Source of the DNA: Thiogranum sp.
Lineage (GTDB): Bacteria; Pseudomonadota; Gammaproteobacteria; DSM-19610
NCBI GenBank assembly: GCA_030148805.1
Contig: JASBSS010000035.1
Span: 1 to 64,000 of the forward strand
Direction of reading: 5' to 3'
Length of the DNA: 64,000 bases
Positions within the stretch are counted from its first letter, which is position 1. Each line of letters begins with the position of its first letter. The translations under genes and the position numbers were made by a program. Under the pieces are notes generated by a model that worked only from the letters and a program-made list of their open reading frames with translations, was not told the origin of the DNA and searched no databases. This document shows positions 49,446 to 59,831 of the stretch, piece by piece.

Positions 49446-51263
49446 TCAGGACGCCGCGGAACCCTGTCCGTCGTTGATATAGGCGCGCCACCCCCCAAAG
49501 GCGGAGATATCCACGGCACCGTCGAGTCCACAGGGCTCGCAAATGAATCCGGTGACCCAGCTGCCGTCGGCCAGTTGCACCTTGCCAAGCCCCAATGGCG
49601 CGGGAACCTGGTGCAGGAAATCCGCCACCGCCGCGCGCGGCAACGCCCAGACTTCAACCTCGATAGCTGTGCTGTGCGGCGTGCGCACCAGCGCCGGACG
49701 CGCTGGCGGTCCGCCCGGCAGGGCATAGAGTCGATAGTCGGCCGAGGTTCGGGTGCGCCGCAGCAGCCGAGCGCCGCGCTGGGTCAACTGGCTGTTGAGC
49801 GGTAAACCGGACAGATGGGCGCCACAGACCGCCAGGGGCATGGCCGCGCTCGACGTCGGAGTGCTCCTGCCAAGGGGTGGCGGCAACGCGGTGGCGACGG
49901 CGCCGCAGCCGATATCGGCACTGCGATGCAGGCGATCGCCCACCGCCAGCAGCGCGTGATCGGCCCCGGCCGGCGCGAACAGGGTCACGCCGAACGGCAG
50001 GCCGTCGCGCTGGAACCCCGCCGGGACCGCCACGGCGCTGCAATCGAGCAGATTCATGAAATTGGTGTAGTAGCCCAGCTCGGTGTTGAGTCGCACCGGA
50101 TCGGCGTTCACCGCGTCGATGCGATAGATGCTGCCGGCGGTCGGCGTCAGCAGCATGTCGATCTCCTGCCACAACCGATCACAACGACGCTTGTAAGCCA
50201 TCAGGCGATACTGTGCCTTGAAGGCGTCCACCGCGCTGGGCCGGCGGCCGGCGGCGATGATTTCGTGTGTCACCGGCAACAGCGCCTGCGGCTGCTGCTC
50301 GATAAAGGACTCGATGGCCGCGTAGCGCTCGCTCACCCAAGGCCCTTCGTACAACAGTCGCGCCGCGGCCAGAAACGGCTCGAAGTCGACGCTCACCACT
50401 TCAGCACCAAGCGCCGCCAGTCGCTGCCTGGCCTGGGCAAACAGCGCCGCAGTGTCGTCGTTGGCGAAGAATTTGAGCTGATCGTCCCGCGGTACCCCAA
50501 CGCGCCGGCCCTCGACCAAGGTGTCTGTCCGGTCCACGGGCAACGCTCGGGCATAGGGATCCTCGCCATCGAACTGCGCCGCTACCTGTAGCACACGGTG
50601 CGCGTCATCGCTGCATAGCGAGAAGACCGAAACACAATCGAGCGAGCGACAGGCGGGCACGAGGCCGCGGGTGCTGAGCAGGCCGCGCGTGGGCTTCAGA
50701 CCCACGATGTTGTTGAACGCCGCCGGCACCCGGCCCGAGCCGGCCGTATCCGTGCCCAGGGCAAAGCTCACCAGCCCCCGGGCCACCGCCACCGCCGAGC
50801 CCGAACTCGATCCGCCCGCTATATAGCGCCGGTCAAAACTGTTCTCGCACGCCCCATAGGGCGAGCGCGTACCCACCAGACCGGTGGCAAACTGATCCAG
50901 ATTGGTCTTGCCCACCGGCACCGCGCCCGCCTCGATCAACCGCTCCACCACGAACGCCGAGCGCGGCGGCGTGTACGCATAGGCCGGACAGGCCGCCGTC
51001 GTGGGCACACCCGCCAGGTCGATGTTGTCCTTGATCGCAAACGGAATCCCGTACAACGGCCGGTCCTGCGGCGAATGGCCCGCCAGCGCTTCCAGATACG
51101 GCTCAATCTGCGCCGGCGTCAACCGGGTGATCCAGACATTGCCGTCGGCGTTGGCCGCCAGCCGCCGCTCCAGTTGCGCGAACAACGCCTGCGGGGTGAA
51201 ACAACGCCGGCGATAGGCGTCGAGCAAGGTTGCGATATCCAGACTTTGGTTGGCTTCAATCAT
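49446..51263 (-). CDS. atzF: Allophanate hydrolase
   Basis: Amidase-signature enzyme cleaving allophanate to ammonia and CO2. ATG at 51263 gives 605 residues. The Ser-cisSer-Lys centre is visible: Lys in FAIKDNIDLAGVPTT and the serines in GGSSSGSAVAVA and GTDTAGSGRVPAAF. The C-terminal domain (from about residue 450) is the allophanate-hydrolase-specific part. It overlaps the carboxylase gene by eight bases and is the last gene of the operon, making the final nitrogen-releasing step. Confidence 0.93.
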   Translation of the reverse strand: MIEANQSLDIATLLDAYRRRCFTPQALFAQLERRLAANADGNVWITRLTPAQIEPYLEALAGHSPQDRPLYGIPFAIKDNIDLAGVPTTAACPAYAYTPPRSAFVVERLIEAGAVPVGKTNLDQFATGLVGTRSPYGACENSFDRRYIAGGSSSGSAVAVARGLVSFALGTDTAGSGRVPAAFNNIVGLKPTRGLLSTRGLVPACRSLDCVSVFSLCSDDAHRVLQVAAQFDGEDPYARALPVDRTDTLVEGRRVGVPRDDQLKFFANDDTAALFAQARQRLAALGAEVVSVDFEPFLAAARLLYEGPWVSERYAAIESFIEQQPQALLPVTHEIIAAGRRPSAVDAFKAQYRLMAYKRRCDRLWQEIDMLLTPTAGSIYRIDAVNADPVRLNTELGYYTNFMNLLDCSAVAVPAGFQRDGLPFGVTLFAPAGADHALLAVGDRLHRSADIGCGAVATALPPPLGRSTPTSSAAMPLAVCGAHLSGLPLNSQLTQRGARLLRRTRTSADYRLYALPGGPPARPALVRTPHSTAIEVEVWALPRAAVADFLHQVPAPLGLGKVQLADGSWVTGFICEPCGLDGAVDISAFGGWRAYINDGQGSAAS

Positions 51264-54200
51264 TTTTCGACGCCTCGGTTTCCAGAACCACGATCGCCCG
51301 CCCCGCCTGCACGGCCTTGCCCTGACGGCACAACAGCTGCCTGACCCTGCCGGGTGCATCGGCTTCGACTGCGATCTCCATTTTCATTGCTTCGACCACC
51401 ACCAGGGTGTCGCCCGCGGCGACGCGCTGACCGAGCGCCACGGCAATCTTCCAGACGCTGCCGGTGACCGGCGAGGCGACCCACCGGCAACCGTCCGGCG
51501 GCGCCGACGCGCCCGGATCCGGCGCGCACTGCGAGGCCGGCGTCTGCGGATCCTCGGGCAGGCCGAGCTGCGCCCACCGCTCGCGCTCGGCGTCAAAGGC
51601 TGCCTGTTGGCGATGCTTGAAGGCGGCGATGCTCTCGGCGTTGACGGACAGAAAGCGGTGGTAATCCCGTAGATTCAGCTCACTGTCCTCGACCCGCAAA
51701 CGCAGCCGGCCGAGCGTGAAGTCCTCGCGCATGCGCGCCAGTTCCGCGCTAGTCACGGGAAAGAAACGGATCTGGTCAAAAAAGCGCAGCAGCCACTGTT
51801 TGCCGTCGCGGAAGTCGGCGCTCTGCCGGTAACGGTTCCACATCTGCAAAGTGCGCCCGACAAACTGATAGCCCCCCGGACCTTCCATACCGTAGACACA
51901 CAGATAGGCACCGCCGATACCGACCGCGTTTTCCGGCGTCCAGGTGCGCGCCGGATTGTACTTGGTCGTGACTAGCCGATGGCGCGGATCCAGCGGCGTC
52001 GCCACCGGGGCACCGAGATAGACATCCCCGAGCCCCATTACCAGATAGGTGGCGTTGAAGACGATTTGCTGGACCTGCTCGATCGACTCCAGCCCGTTGA
52101 TACGGCGGATGAACTCGATATTGCTCGGACACCAGGGCGCGTCGGCGCGCACCGACTGCATATACTTTTCTATCGCCAGGCGCGTTGACGGATCGTCCCA
52201 CGACAGCGGCAGGTGCACGATGCGGCTGGGGACCACCATGTCCTCGACCGGCGGCAACTCCGCCTCGGCCTCCAGCAGACGCTCCAACAGTTGGGCCTGG
52301 CCGAGACGCTGGCTGTCAAAATGCACCTGCAGCGAACGGATCCCCGGCGTGAGATCCACGATTCCCGCGATTTGTTGTCGCTCGATCCAGCGCATCAGGG
52401 CGTGAGCGCGCAGACGCAGGTTCAAATCGAGGACCGGCGGTCCGTATTCGATCAGCAGGTTACGGTCGCCCGCCTGACGATAGCAGACCGCCGGTCCGTG
52501 CTCAGTGGCGGCAAGTTGATGCAGCACGGGTGAACCTGCCGTCGCGGCTAACGGGAGTGGGTGAACCGTCGCACACTGGGGCGTGAGCGTCGCGATCATC
52601 CGCTGCTGCGCCAACTCGGCCTGGCGCGCCGTCGCGATATCGATGCGGTGGAAACGGATCCGGTCTCCGGGGCGTAGCTGTCCGAGCTTCCACAGCTCCG
52701 CCTGGGCCAACGTGGCCGGACAGACAAAGCCGCCGAGACTCGGCCCGTCCGGACCGAGGATGACCGGCATGTCGCCGGTGAAGTCGATACTGCCGACAGC
52801 GTAGGCGTTGTCGTGGAGATTCGACGGATGCAACCCGGCCTCGCCGCCGTCGCTGCGGGCCCACTGCGGCTTGGGCCCGATCAGGCGGACGCCGGTGCGG
52901 CTGGAGTTATAGTGCACCTCCCAGTCGATGGCGAAAAACGTCTCGATATCCTCGGGGGTGAAGAAATCCGGCGCGCCATGGGGGCCATACAGGACCGCGA
53001 TTTCCCACCTGTCGCCATAGTGGGGTATCAAGGCATCCGGCAGCGCACGGCAATCGCCATCCAGCCCCGCCGCCTGGTGCAGACGCAACACGTCGCCCAC
53101 TTGCAGCGGCCGCCCGCCGTGGCCACCGAACTGCCCCAAGGTGAAGGTCGATCGGCTGCCCATGTATTCGGGCACATCGAAGCCCCCTTTCACCGCCAGA
53201 TAGGTACGACTGCCGCCACCACCAATGGAACCCAGCTCGAGCACACCGCCGGCGGGGACGACCAGCGGGCGCCAATACTCCACCGGCTCGCCATCGAGCC
53301 GCGCCTGCATGCGCGCGCCGCCCAGCGCCACCACGCTCTGGGCCTTGAACCGCAGGGTCGGTCCGGTGACCGTCAGCTCCAGCGCCGCCGCCCCCGGCGG
53401 ATTGCCGAGCACCCGATTGACCAACCGAAACGCCAGATTGTCCATGGGACCGGAAGGTGGCACGCCGATGTTCCAGTAACCCTGCCGACCCGGATAGTCC
53501 TGGATCATCGACTGGGTGCCCGCCGCCAAGACATCCACCCCGAGCGAGCGGTAGGCGAAGTGTTCCAGCCAGCGGGTGTCGTGGGCGGCGGCGGCGAAGG
53601 TCGGCGCCGCGACAATCTGTCGCAGGTAGGCCAGATTGGTCTCGATGCCGTGCACGGCCGTGCGCGCCAGAGCGTCGCTCAGCGCCTGCAGTGCCGCGTC
53701 TCTGTCAGGCGCGTGAACGATCAATTTTGCCAACATGGGGTCGTACCAGGACGACACCTCGCTGCCACGCTCGATCCAGGTCTCGATCCGCGCCGCTTCG
53801 GCAAAGCGAAGCTCGGTCACCACGCCGGCCGCGGGTTGAAAGTGTTTGCCGGGATCCTCCGCATAAAGGCGGACCTGGATGGCGTGGCCGCGCGGCCGAT
53901 GACGGTAGTCGGCGAGAAAACCGCTCTCGCCGGCCGCGGCGCGCAGCATCCATTCGACCAGATCGACGTCGGTCGCCGCCTCGGTGACCCCGTGTTCCAC
54001 CTGCAGGCGCGTGTTCACCTCGAGAAAATAACACTCGCCCGCGTCCCGGTCGTAGACAAACTCCACCGTACCGGCCGAGCGATAGCTCACCGCGCGCCCG
54101 AGCGCCACCGCCTGGCGCTGAACCCGCGCCCGCAGGGCCTCGTCGATCCCCGGCGCGGGCGTCTCCTCGACGATCTTCTGATTGCGCCGCTGCAACGAGC

Positions 54201-54882
54201 AGTCACGCTCGCCCAAGGCCACTACGCCACCCTGGCCGTCGCCGAAAATCTGCACCTCGATGTGACGGGCGCTGTGCACGTACTTCTCCAGGAATATGCC
54301 ACCCTGGCTGAAGTTGCTGCGCGCCAGCCTTTCCACCGATGGGAAGGCCTGCTCGAGTTGCGCCTGGTCGTGGCACAATTGCATCCCGATACCGCCACCG
54401 CCGGCCGTGCTCTTGAGCATCAGCGGATAACCGACACGCGTGGCCTCGCGCCGCGCGTGCGCCAGATTCTGCAGCAGCCCGCTTCCCGGCAGCAGCGGCA
54501 CCTCCGCTTGCGTGGCCAGCTCGCGCGCGCTGTGTTTGAGCCCGAAGGCGCGCATCTGCGCGGGGGTCGGGCCGATGAAGGCCAGGCCGGCGCTTTCGCA
54601 GGCCTGCGCGAATTGCGGATTCTCGCTGAGAAACCCGTAGCCGGGATGGATCGCGTCGGCACCGCTGCTGCGCGCCGCCTGGATGATCCGCTCGCCGTCG
54701 AGATAGCTCTGCGCGGCCGGTGCCGGGCCGATGCACAGCGCCTGGTCGGCGTCGCGCACGTGCAGCGAATGGGCGTCGGCCTCGGAGTACACTGCCACCG
54801 AAGCGATACCGAGACGTTTCAGGCTACGAATGATACGACAGGCGATAGCGCCGCGATTGGCGATCAGGACTTTTTCGAACAT
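51256..54882 (-). CDS. Urea/guanidine carboxylase, biotin-dependent
   Basis: ATP-dependent biotin carboxylase of the urea carboxylase family. ATG at 54882 gives 1208 residues: an N-terminal biotin carboxylase domain (1-450; ATP-binding GGGGIGMQLCH), a KipA/KipI-like carboxyltransferase region (about 490-1080, GYWNIGVPPSGPMD), and a C-terminal biotinyl domain with Lys in VEAMKMEIA. Proteins of this family encoded with the DUF1989 pair have been shown to carboxylate guanidine, giving carboxyguanidine, rather than urea. Given the neighbours, guanidine is my preferred substrate; urea is possible as a side substrate. Confidence 0.93.
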   Translation of the reverse strand: MFEKVLIANRGAIACRIIRSLKRLGIASVAVYSEADAHSLHVRDADQALCIGPAPAAQSYLDGERIIQAARSSGADAIHPGYGFLSENPQFAQACESAGLAFIGPTPAQMRAFGLKHSARELATQAEVPLLPGSGLLQNLAHARREATRVGYPLMLKSTAGGGGIGMQLCHDQAQLEQAFPSVERLARSNFSQGGIFLEKYVHSARHIEVQIFGDGQGGVVALGERDCSLQRRNQKIVEETPAPGIDEALRARVQRQAVALGRAVSYRSAGTVEFVYDRDAGECYFLEVNTRLQVEHGVTEAATDVDLVEWMLRAAAGESGFLADYRHRPRGHAIQVRLYAEDPGKHFQPAAGVVTELRFAEAARIETWIERGSEVSSWYDPMLAKLIVHAPDRDAALQALSDALARTAVHGIETNLAYLRQIVAAPTFAAAAHDTRWLEHFAYRSLGVDVLAAGTQSMIQDYPGRQGYWNIGVPPSGPMDNLAFRLVNRVLGNPPGAAALELTVTGPTLRFKAQSVVALGGARMQARLDGEPVEYWRPLVVPAGGVLELGSIGGGGSRTYLAVKGGFDVPEYMGSRSTFTLGQFGGHGGRPLQVGDVLRLHQAAGLDGDCRALPDALIPHYGDRWEIAVLYGPHGAPDFFTPEDIETFFAIDWEVHYNSSRTGVRLIGPKPQWARSDGGEAGLHPSNLHDNAYAVGSIDFTGDMPVILGPDGPSLGGFVCPATLAQAELWKLGQLRPGDRIRFHRIDIATARQAELAQQRMIATLTPQCATVHPLPLAATAGSPVLHQLAATEHGPAVCYRQAGDRNLLIEYGPPVLDLNLRLRAHALMRWIERQQIAGIVDLTPGIRSLQVHFDSQRLGQAQLLERLLEAEAELPPVEDMVVPSRIVHLPLSWDDPSTRLAIEKYMQSVRADAPWCPSNIEFIRRINGLESIEQVQQIVFNATYLVMGLGDVYLGAPVATPLDPRHRLVTTKYNPARTWTPENAVGIGGAYLCVYGMEGPGGYQFVGRTLQMWNRYRQSADFRDGKQWLLRFFDQIRFFPVTSAELARMREDFTLGRLRLRVEDSELNLRDYHRFLSVNAESIAAFKHRQQAAFDAERERWAQLGLPEDPQTPASQCAPDPGASAPPDGCRWVASPVTGSVWKIAVALGQRVAAGDTLVVVEAMKMEIAVEADAPGRVRQLLCRQGKAVQAGRAIVVLETEASKND

Positions 54883-54935
54883 GGCCGATTTCTGGTTTTC
54901 CGAAGCTGGCCGGGCCGTCCCAGCGCGTCTGCGAA

Positions 54936-54957
54936 GCCGGCGGGTCGTCCCGCCGGC
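54936..54957 (-). repeat. GC-rich hairpin before the carboxylase gene
   Basis: GCCGGCGGG and CCCGCCGGC pair perfectly around TCGT in the 82-base gap between the second DUF1989 gene and the carboxylase gene. This is the longest gap among the enzyme genes. It may stabilise or partly terminate the mRNA and set enzyme ratios. Confidence 0.4.
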
Positions 54958-54964
54958 CGATCCC

Positions 54965-55633
54965 TCAAGGCTGCCAGAGCAACACCTCGACCGGGGTCGG
55001 GTTGTAGGCATTGCAGGGATTGTTCAGCTGGGGACAATTGGATATCAGCAGCAGAACATCCATTTCCGCGCGCATCTCCACATAGCGCCCCGCAGCGGAG
55101 ATCCCGTCGGCGAAACACAGCTCGCCGTCCTCGCTCACCGGGACGTTCATGAAGAAATTGATATTGCTCGGCAGATCCCGCTTGCTCATGCCCTGATCAT
55201 GCGCCGCCAGCGCCAGCAGGAAACTGTCGCTGCAGGCGTGCATATGGCGTTTGTCCAGAGCGTAGCGCACGCTGTTGCTTTCGGCCGAGCAGGCACCGCC
55301 CAGGGTATCGTGACGGCCACAGGTATCGGCGACGATGGTCAACATCGGATTGCCCAGATTCGACAACAAGCGGCTACCGGTTCCGAGGTAGATATTGCCC
55401 TGGGCGCGCACCGTGTGGTTCGCGTCATAACGCTCTTCGGTATCCGCGGCATTGTAGAACAAGGTATCCACCGCCTGATTGCCTTCAAGGTCCAGGATAC
55501 GCAAAATCTGGCCACGCTCGACGGTATGCAGAAACGGCTCACCGGCCGGTATGATCCGGCGAAAGAAGGCCTCTTCGTTTCTGAGTGAACTCTCGCAAAG
55601 GCTGGCGTGCATGACGGTATCCCCTTCAGGCAT
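54965..55633 (-). CDS. Carboxyguanidine deiminase subunit (UAAP2, DUF1989)
   Basis: Second of two DUF1989 proteins long annotated as urea amidolyase-associated protein 2. ATG at 55633, overlapping the previous gene by eight bases, gives 222 residues. Conserved Cys/His/Asp residues are seen in [34 protein letters not shown] and FFMNVPV. The pair was shown in other bacteria to form a carboxyguanidine deiminase (CgdAB), converting carboxyguanidine to allophanate. Confidence 0.88.
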   Translation of the reverse strand: MPEGDTVMHASLCESSLRNEEAFFRRIIPAGEPFLHTVERGQILRILDLEGNQAVDTLFYNAADTEERYDANHTVRAQGNIYLGTGSRLLSNLGNPMLTIVADTCGRHDTLGGACSAESNSVRYALDKRHMHACSDSFLLALAAHDQGMSKRDLPSNINFFMNVPVSEDGELCFADGISAAGRYVEMRAEMDVLLLISNCPQLNNPCNAYNPTPVEVLLWQP

Positions 55634-56366
55634 AGAAGCGCTCCGTATTGATATAAGCGCGCTGGTTCTCGGGACAGCGCAAGCGGCATGGGTCGTCCGC
55701 CGCCGCCACGCCCGACTTCCAGGCGGTAAGCGCAACCGGCCTCGGGGCGTAAGCGATCGCCGGATCCAACGGATGCTGGCAGGTCGACAGCACCACCAGC
55801 CCTGTCATCTCGAAGCGCAGATCGACCAGATCGCCCGCGCGCGAATGCTCCGGACAGAAATGCATGTCGCCCGCGGCGTCGACGGTCACCTTGCTGAACA
55901 AATTCAAGTTGGCCACCAGGTCGCGTCTGCCCAGGCCGTACTTGGCCAGCTCATTGAGCAGACTGTCGTAGCCGTTACGGTGATAGTCGTTGCGCAAACT
56001 CTGGTAGTTGCCCTCGCCATACCTCGCCTTGACGCCCGCGGCGTCGGAAACGCCGCACAAGGTATCGTGCCAACCGCAGGTATCGGCCGCGAACGAACAG
56101 ATCACCCGTCCCATATCGGTATAGCACGCATGCCCCGCGGTCAAGAACGCAGTGTGCTGGCCTTTGAGCGTGTCCGCCATGTTGTAGCGCTCCTGGGTGT
56201 TCTCCCAGTTGTAACACAGCAAAGAGACATTGGCCCCGCCTTGCAGATCGGTGATGCGCAAGCTGTTGCCGCGACGCACCACCCCCGACCAATGCGCGCC
56301 ACCAGGCACCTCTTCCTCCCACAACACGAGGGCGGCATCCAGTGTCGGAGCCGGATTTTCAGACAT
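55626..56366 (-). CDS. Carboxyguanidine deiminase subunit (UAAP1, DUF1989)
   Basis: First of the DUF1989 pair, 246 residues. It shares with its partner the motifs [30 protein letters not shown] and NLFSKVTV, placing both in one fold, and probably forms a hetero-oligomer with it. It overlaps the regulator gene by eight bases upstream and the partner by eight downstream, so production of both is likely coupled. Which of the two is CgdA or CgdB I leave open. Confidence 0.88.
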   Translation of the reverse strand: MSENPAPTLDAALVLWEEEVPGGAHWSGVVRRGNSLRITDLQGGANVSLLCYNWENTQERYNMADTLKGQHTAFLTAGHACYTDMGRVICSFAADTCGWHDTLCGVSDAAGVKARYGEGNYQSLRNDYHRNGYDSLLNELAKYGLGRRDLVANLNLFSKVTVDAAGDMHFCPEHSRAGDLVDLRFEMTGLVVLSTCQHPLDPAIAYAPRPVALTAWKSGVAAADDPCRLRCPENQRAYINTERFYA

Positions 56367-56844
56367 TGCAAGTTTCTCCTGTTACGCTTGGGTGGGCCGC
56401 CGGCAACGGGTGCACCGGCGGGAGAATCACCGTGGTCAACTGCAGCCGCCCGGTGGTGACGCCGCGGCAGGTGAGCATCCGGTCGAAGATCGACTGCAAC
56501 CGCGCCGCCGGTCCCTGCACCAGAATCACCTCCATGGTGTGCGCGTGGATCAGATGCACGTGCAGCGAACTGATCACTTCCGTCAAATGCGCGTGCTGCA
56601 AATCGGCCAGTTGTTTCTGCAGGCCGGGTGTCGAATTGTCATAGACCAGGGTGATGGTGCCGGCCATGATTTCCTCGCCCAGCTGTTGTTGGTGTTCCGC
56701 CAGCTGCTTGTTGATCATTTCGGCGATCGCCTGCGAGCGGCTTTCGAAGCCGCGCGCCGCGACCATCTGATCGAGGGCCCGGAGCAAGGGCTGGGGCAGC
56801 GACACGCTGACACGGCTGACTCCGCTTTTGACGCCTTCGTTCAT
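56359..56844 (-). CDS. NikR-like ribbon-helix-helix regulator
   Basis: Transcription factor with an N-terminal ribbon-helix-helix DNA-binding domain (RVSVSLPQPLLRALDQMVAA, 11-30; then RSQAIAEMI) and a C-terminal ACT-like metal/ligand domain. The 161 residues exceed E. coli NikR by a C-terminal tail. Relative to E. coli NikR the ligands His76, His87 and His89 correspond to His84, His95 and His97, but the essential Cys95 is Thr103. Nickel sensing of the classical kind is therefore doubtful. Its place inside the guanidine operon and a palindrome of NikR geometry upstream suggest it controls this operon. Confidence 0.85.
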   Translation of the reverse strand: MNEGVKSGVSRVSVSLPQPLLRALDQMVAARGFESRSQAIAEMINKQLAEHQQQLGEEIMAGTITLVYDNSTPGLQKQLADLQHAHLTEVISSLHVHLIHAHTMEVILVQGPAARLQSIFDRMLTCRGVTTGRLQLTTVILPPVHPLPAAHPSVTGETCNV

Positions 56845-56890
56845 GACGCAAGCCCTCCCCTAGGGGCACCATGGCGTAGCGCGGGGGCGA

Positions 56891-57838
56891 TCAAAACACG
56901 CTCCCCACTTCATCCTTGACCGAGACCATGCGCACCATATTGAGCTGATCCTCGTTCAGCCCGGGTTCGGCCGCCGGCGGGTGAATCAATTTCTCGATAT
57001 GCCGGCGCGTGGCGAGAAACTCCGGCGCCAGCAGCTGCTCGGGCCGGCGCGGCTGCGCCACCGGCACCTCGATCAGTTCGCTGACCTCGCCGGGGTGCGC
57101 CTTGAGCACCAGAATCCGATCGGCGAGAAACACCGCCTCGTCGAGATCGTGGGTGATAAAGACAATGGTGATGTCGATGTTGGCCCAGATCTCCATCAGA
57201 TAAGCCTGCATGCGCGCCCGCGTTTGCGCATCCAGCGCCCCGAAGGGTTCGTCCATCAACAGAATGCGCGGCTGATTGGCCAGGGCGCGGGCGATCGCCA
57301 CGCGTTGTTTCATGCCGCCGGACAACTGGTGCGGGTAACAGCGGGCGAACTTGTTCAGGCCGACCAGATCGATCCATTGCATGGCCTCCTCCTCGGCGGC
57401 CAGACGCCCGCGACCGGCCATTTCGAGGCCGAACATGACGTTTTTCTTCACCGTCAGCCAGGGAAACAGGGTATAGCCCTGGAAGACCATGCCGCGATCG
57501 GGACCGGGCCCGGCGACGGCCTTGCCGTCGAGCAGTACGCGACCGCTATCGTGGCTTTCCAAACCGGCGAGGATGCGGATCAAGGTCGACTTGCCGCAGC
57601 CGGAAGGCCCGATCACGCAGACAAACTCGCGCCGACGGGTTTTGAAATTGATATCCCGCAGCGCCGTGACGGGACCCTGCGCGGTGGCAAAGGTCTTGCC
57701 CAGGCCCTCCACTTCGAGCAGCACCGGGCGGCGGCGCAGACGCGCGAGGCGCTCGCGCACCGCCGGCGACTGATCGCGGTAACTGGGTAGCTCGAGCGCG
57801 GGCGCCTCGCCCCGGCAGTTGCGCACTTCGCCATTCAT
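56891..57838 (-). CDS. ABC transporter ATPase (guanidine/urea operon)
   Basis: ATP-binding subunit of the nitrate/taurine (SsuB/TauB) importer type. ATG at 57838 gives 315 residues. Walker [10 protein letters not shown], signature [15 protein letters not shown], Walker [13 protein letters not shown] and switch His in FITHD are all intact. A C-terminal extension of about 70 residues follows the core. It overlaps the permease by four bases. Substrate inferred from context. Confidence 0.9.
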   Translation of the reverse strand: MNGEVRNCRGEAPALELPSYRDQSPAVRERLARLRRRPVLLEVEGLGKTFATAQGPVTALRDINFKTRRREFVCVIGPSGCGKSTLIRILAGLESHDSGRVLLDGKAVAGPGPDRGMVFQGYTLFPWLTVKKNVMFGLEMAGRGRLAAEEEAMQWIDLVGLNKFARCYPHQLSGGMKQRVAIARALANQPRILLMDEPFGALDAQTRARMQAYLMEIWANIDITIVFITHDLDEAVFLADRILVLKAHPGEVSELIEVPVAQPRRPEQLLAPEFLATRRHIEKLIHPPAAEPGLNEDQLNMVRMVSVKDEVGSVF

Positions 57839-58800
57839 CCGCGCGCCGCCGTCTTCTGCCAGGGGAAGATCCGCCGGCCGAGCCAGGCCAGCAGCAGATC
57901 GGTCGCCAAGCCGATGATGCCGATCATCATGATTGCCGCATACACGTTGTCGAAGTTCTTGTAGCGCGCCTGCTGGGTGATGAACCAGGTGATGCCCGAG
58001 CTGGTACCGATCAGTTCGGCGACGATCAGATAGGTCCAGGCCCAGCCCAGCAGCACGCGCATGTCGCGAAACAGATCGGTGACAATGCCGGGGATCACCA
58101 CGCGCAACAGCAATGCCGGATTGCGCGCCCCCAGGGTCTGCGCGGCCTCCAGCAGGGTGGGATCGAGCTTGCGCGTGGTATTGGCGACCACCAGGACCTG
58201 CTGGAAGAAGGTGCCGATGAAAATAATGGCGATTTTCGGTGCCTGGTAGATCCCGAGAATCGCCACCGCAAGAGCGCCGAAGGCGGGCGCCGGCAGATAG
58301 CGGAAGAACTCCACGAACGGCTCGAACAACCGTGAGACGAAATCGAAAGTGCCGGCGAGAATGCCCAACGGCACCCCGATCAGCGAGGACAGCACAAACC
58401 CCCAGAAGATCACCTGGATGCTCTCCCACAGACTCTCGTGCAGCCACTTTTCGCTGCGCCGCTGCGGCGGGTCGGTGAAGGCAGTATAGAAAGCGCGCGC
58501 CACCTCGTGCGGCGCCGGGAGATAGATCGGGTTGGCCGCATAGCCAACCGGTGGCGCGCGCCGCTGTTGCTGCGCCCGCGCCACTTCCGCGGCGAAGGCC
58601 GCGCGCTCGAGCTGCATGCCGGGGCGCAGATAGGTGACGCTGCCCGGATCGGTGATCGCCACCTGCGGATGCCAGATCCAGGGCACATAGCTGACCAGCG
58701 ACCAGAGCAACAACGGCAACACGAAACTCATCATTCCGGTGACACGCCGGGCTCGCGGCGGCAGGCTGGCGCGCACGGCAAACCATGGGGACCCCGACAT
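57835..58800 (-). CDS. ABC transporter permease (guanidine/urea operon)
   Basis: Binding-protein-dependent permease with 321 residues and about six to seven helices. The first helix (residues 24-40) is followed by a roughly 90-residue loop absent from simpler homologues. The EAA motif for ATPase contact is [13 protein letters not shown]. It lies 42 bases after the binding-protein gene. Confidence 0.9.
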   Translation of the reverse strand: MSGSPWFAVRASLPPRARRVTGMMSFVLPLLLWSLVSYVPWIWHPQVAITDPGSVTYLRPGMQLERAAFAAEVARAQQQRRAPPVGYAANPIYLPAPHEVARAFYTAFTDPPQRRSEKWLHESLWESIQVIFWGFVLSSLIGVPLGILAGTFDFVSRLFEPFVEFFRYLPAPAFGALAVAILGIYQAPKIAIIFIGTFFQQVLVVANTTRKLDPTLLEAAQTLGARNPALLLRVVIPGIVTDLFRDMRVLLGWAWTYLIVAELIGTSSGITWFITQQARYKNFDNVYAAIMMIGIIGLATDLLLAWLGRRIFPWQKTAARG

Positions 58801-58842
58801 CGCGCCTGTTCCGGCGTCTGCTCTAAGACCTGGGCGCCGGCG

Positions 58843-59826
58843 CTACAGAGCGCCGATCAGCGACGGGTCGATGTAGGCACCGACCGGCTGCGGCCGCTTG
58901 TAGACCTTGTTGGCGATGTTGAAGTCGTCGGCGATCTGGCTCGAGCCGTACAGCGAAGAGAAGCCGCCGCCTTTGAGGAAGTGCGCGCGGGCCTCTTGCA
59001 GCGTCAACAGCCTGGTGCCGGCGAGAAAGGTCCTGTACTCGGCCGGCGGCACGCCCACGCGCGCGGCCATGATGTTCACCGCGTCTTCATGGGTCGCCGG
59101 ATCGCGAACATAGTCCACCACCCGATACCAGACCTTGAGCACCTTCAGCCATTGATCGCGCTTGGCCGCCAGGCTTTCCGGCGACACGCTCAAGACATCG
59201 TAGATCAGACCCGGTTCGTCGGCGCTGGTGTAAATGGGTTTGGAGCCGGGCACCAGTTGCAGCGCCGAACCCGAGTTCGGCTGCCAGGCGCAGACCGCGT
59301 CGACCTCGCCCGAGGCCAGCACCTGCGGCGTCTCGTTGGTCGGCACGTTCACCAGCTCGACGTCGGTCTCGCTCATGCCGGCTTTCTTCAGGCCGTTGAG
59401 CAACAGTAGGTGATCGACGAAGCCGATCTCCACGCCGATCTTTTTGCCCTTGAGCGCCGCCAGCGATTCGATCCCCGGGGCGCCGATCACCATGTCGTTG
59501 CCGTTGCTGTAGTCGTTGATCAGGATCATCACGCTTTCGGCGCCGCTGGCACCGGTGACCAGGGCATCGCCGTTGGTCATGCTGACCGCGTCGAGTTGAC
59601 CGGCGGCGAAGGCGTCCATCGAAGCCACGTAGTCGAACCATTCGAACTTGACGTCGACGCCGGCTTCCTGGAACCAGCCTTTGTCCAGCGCCACCTCCCA
59701 CGCCACCCAGCCCGGCCAGTCGCTGTAACCGATCTTGAGCGGTTCAGCGCCGGCGGTCGGCGTAAGCAGGACAAACAGCAGGGCGGAAAACATAACTCTC
59801 AGGCGCGTGGCCAGGCGTGTATTCAT
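58843..59826 (-). CDS. ABC transporter substrate-binding protein
   Basis: Periplasmic NMT1/SsuA-like binding protein; 327 residues with a signal peptide (about 1-27, cleavage after AGA). The fold is shown by [20 protein letters not shown], a start typical of urea-carboxylase-associated binding proteins. It is the first gene of the eight-gene operon, behind a sigma-54 promoter. GGAG lies ten bases before the start. Guanidine or a related compound is the likely ligand, by context only. Confidence 0.88.
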   Translation of the reverse strand: MNTRLATRLRVMFSALLFVLLTPTAGAEPLKIGYSDWPGWVAWEVALDKGWFQEAGVDVKFEWFDYVASMDAFAAGQLDAVSMTNGDALVTGASGAESVMILINDYSNGNDMVIGAPGIESLAALKGKKIGVEIGFVDHLLLLNGLKKAGMSETDVELVNVPTNETPQVLASGEVDAVCAWQPNSGSALQLVPGSKPIYTSADEPGLIYDVLSVSPESLAAKRDQWLKVLKVWYRVVDYVRDPATHEDAVNIMAARVGVPPAEYRTFLAGTRLLTLQEARAHFLKGGGFSSLYGSSQIADDFNIANKVYKRPQPVGAYIDPSLIGAL

Positions 59827-59831
59827 GGGCG

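Noticed and set aside
52813-55152. 779-codon open frame on the plus strand
   Set aside because: It is antisense to the carboxylase gene, has a His/Gln/Arg-rich composition typical of shadow frames, and has no motif.
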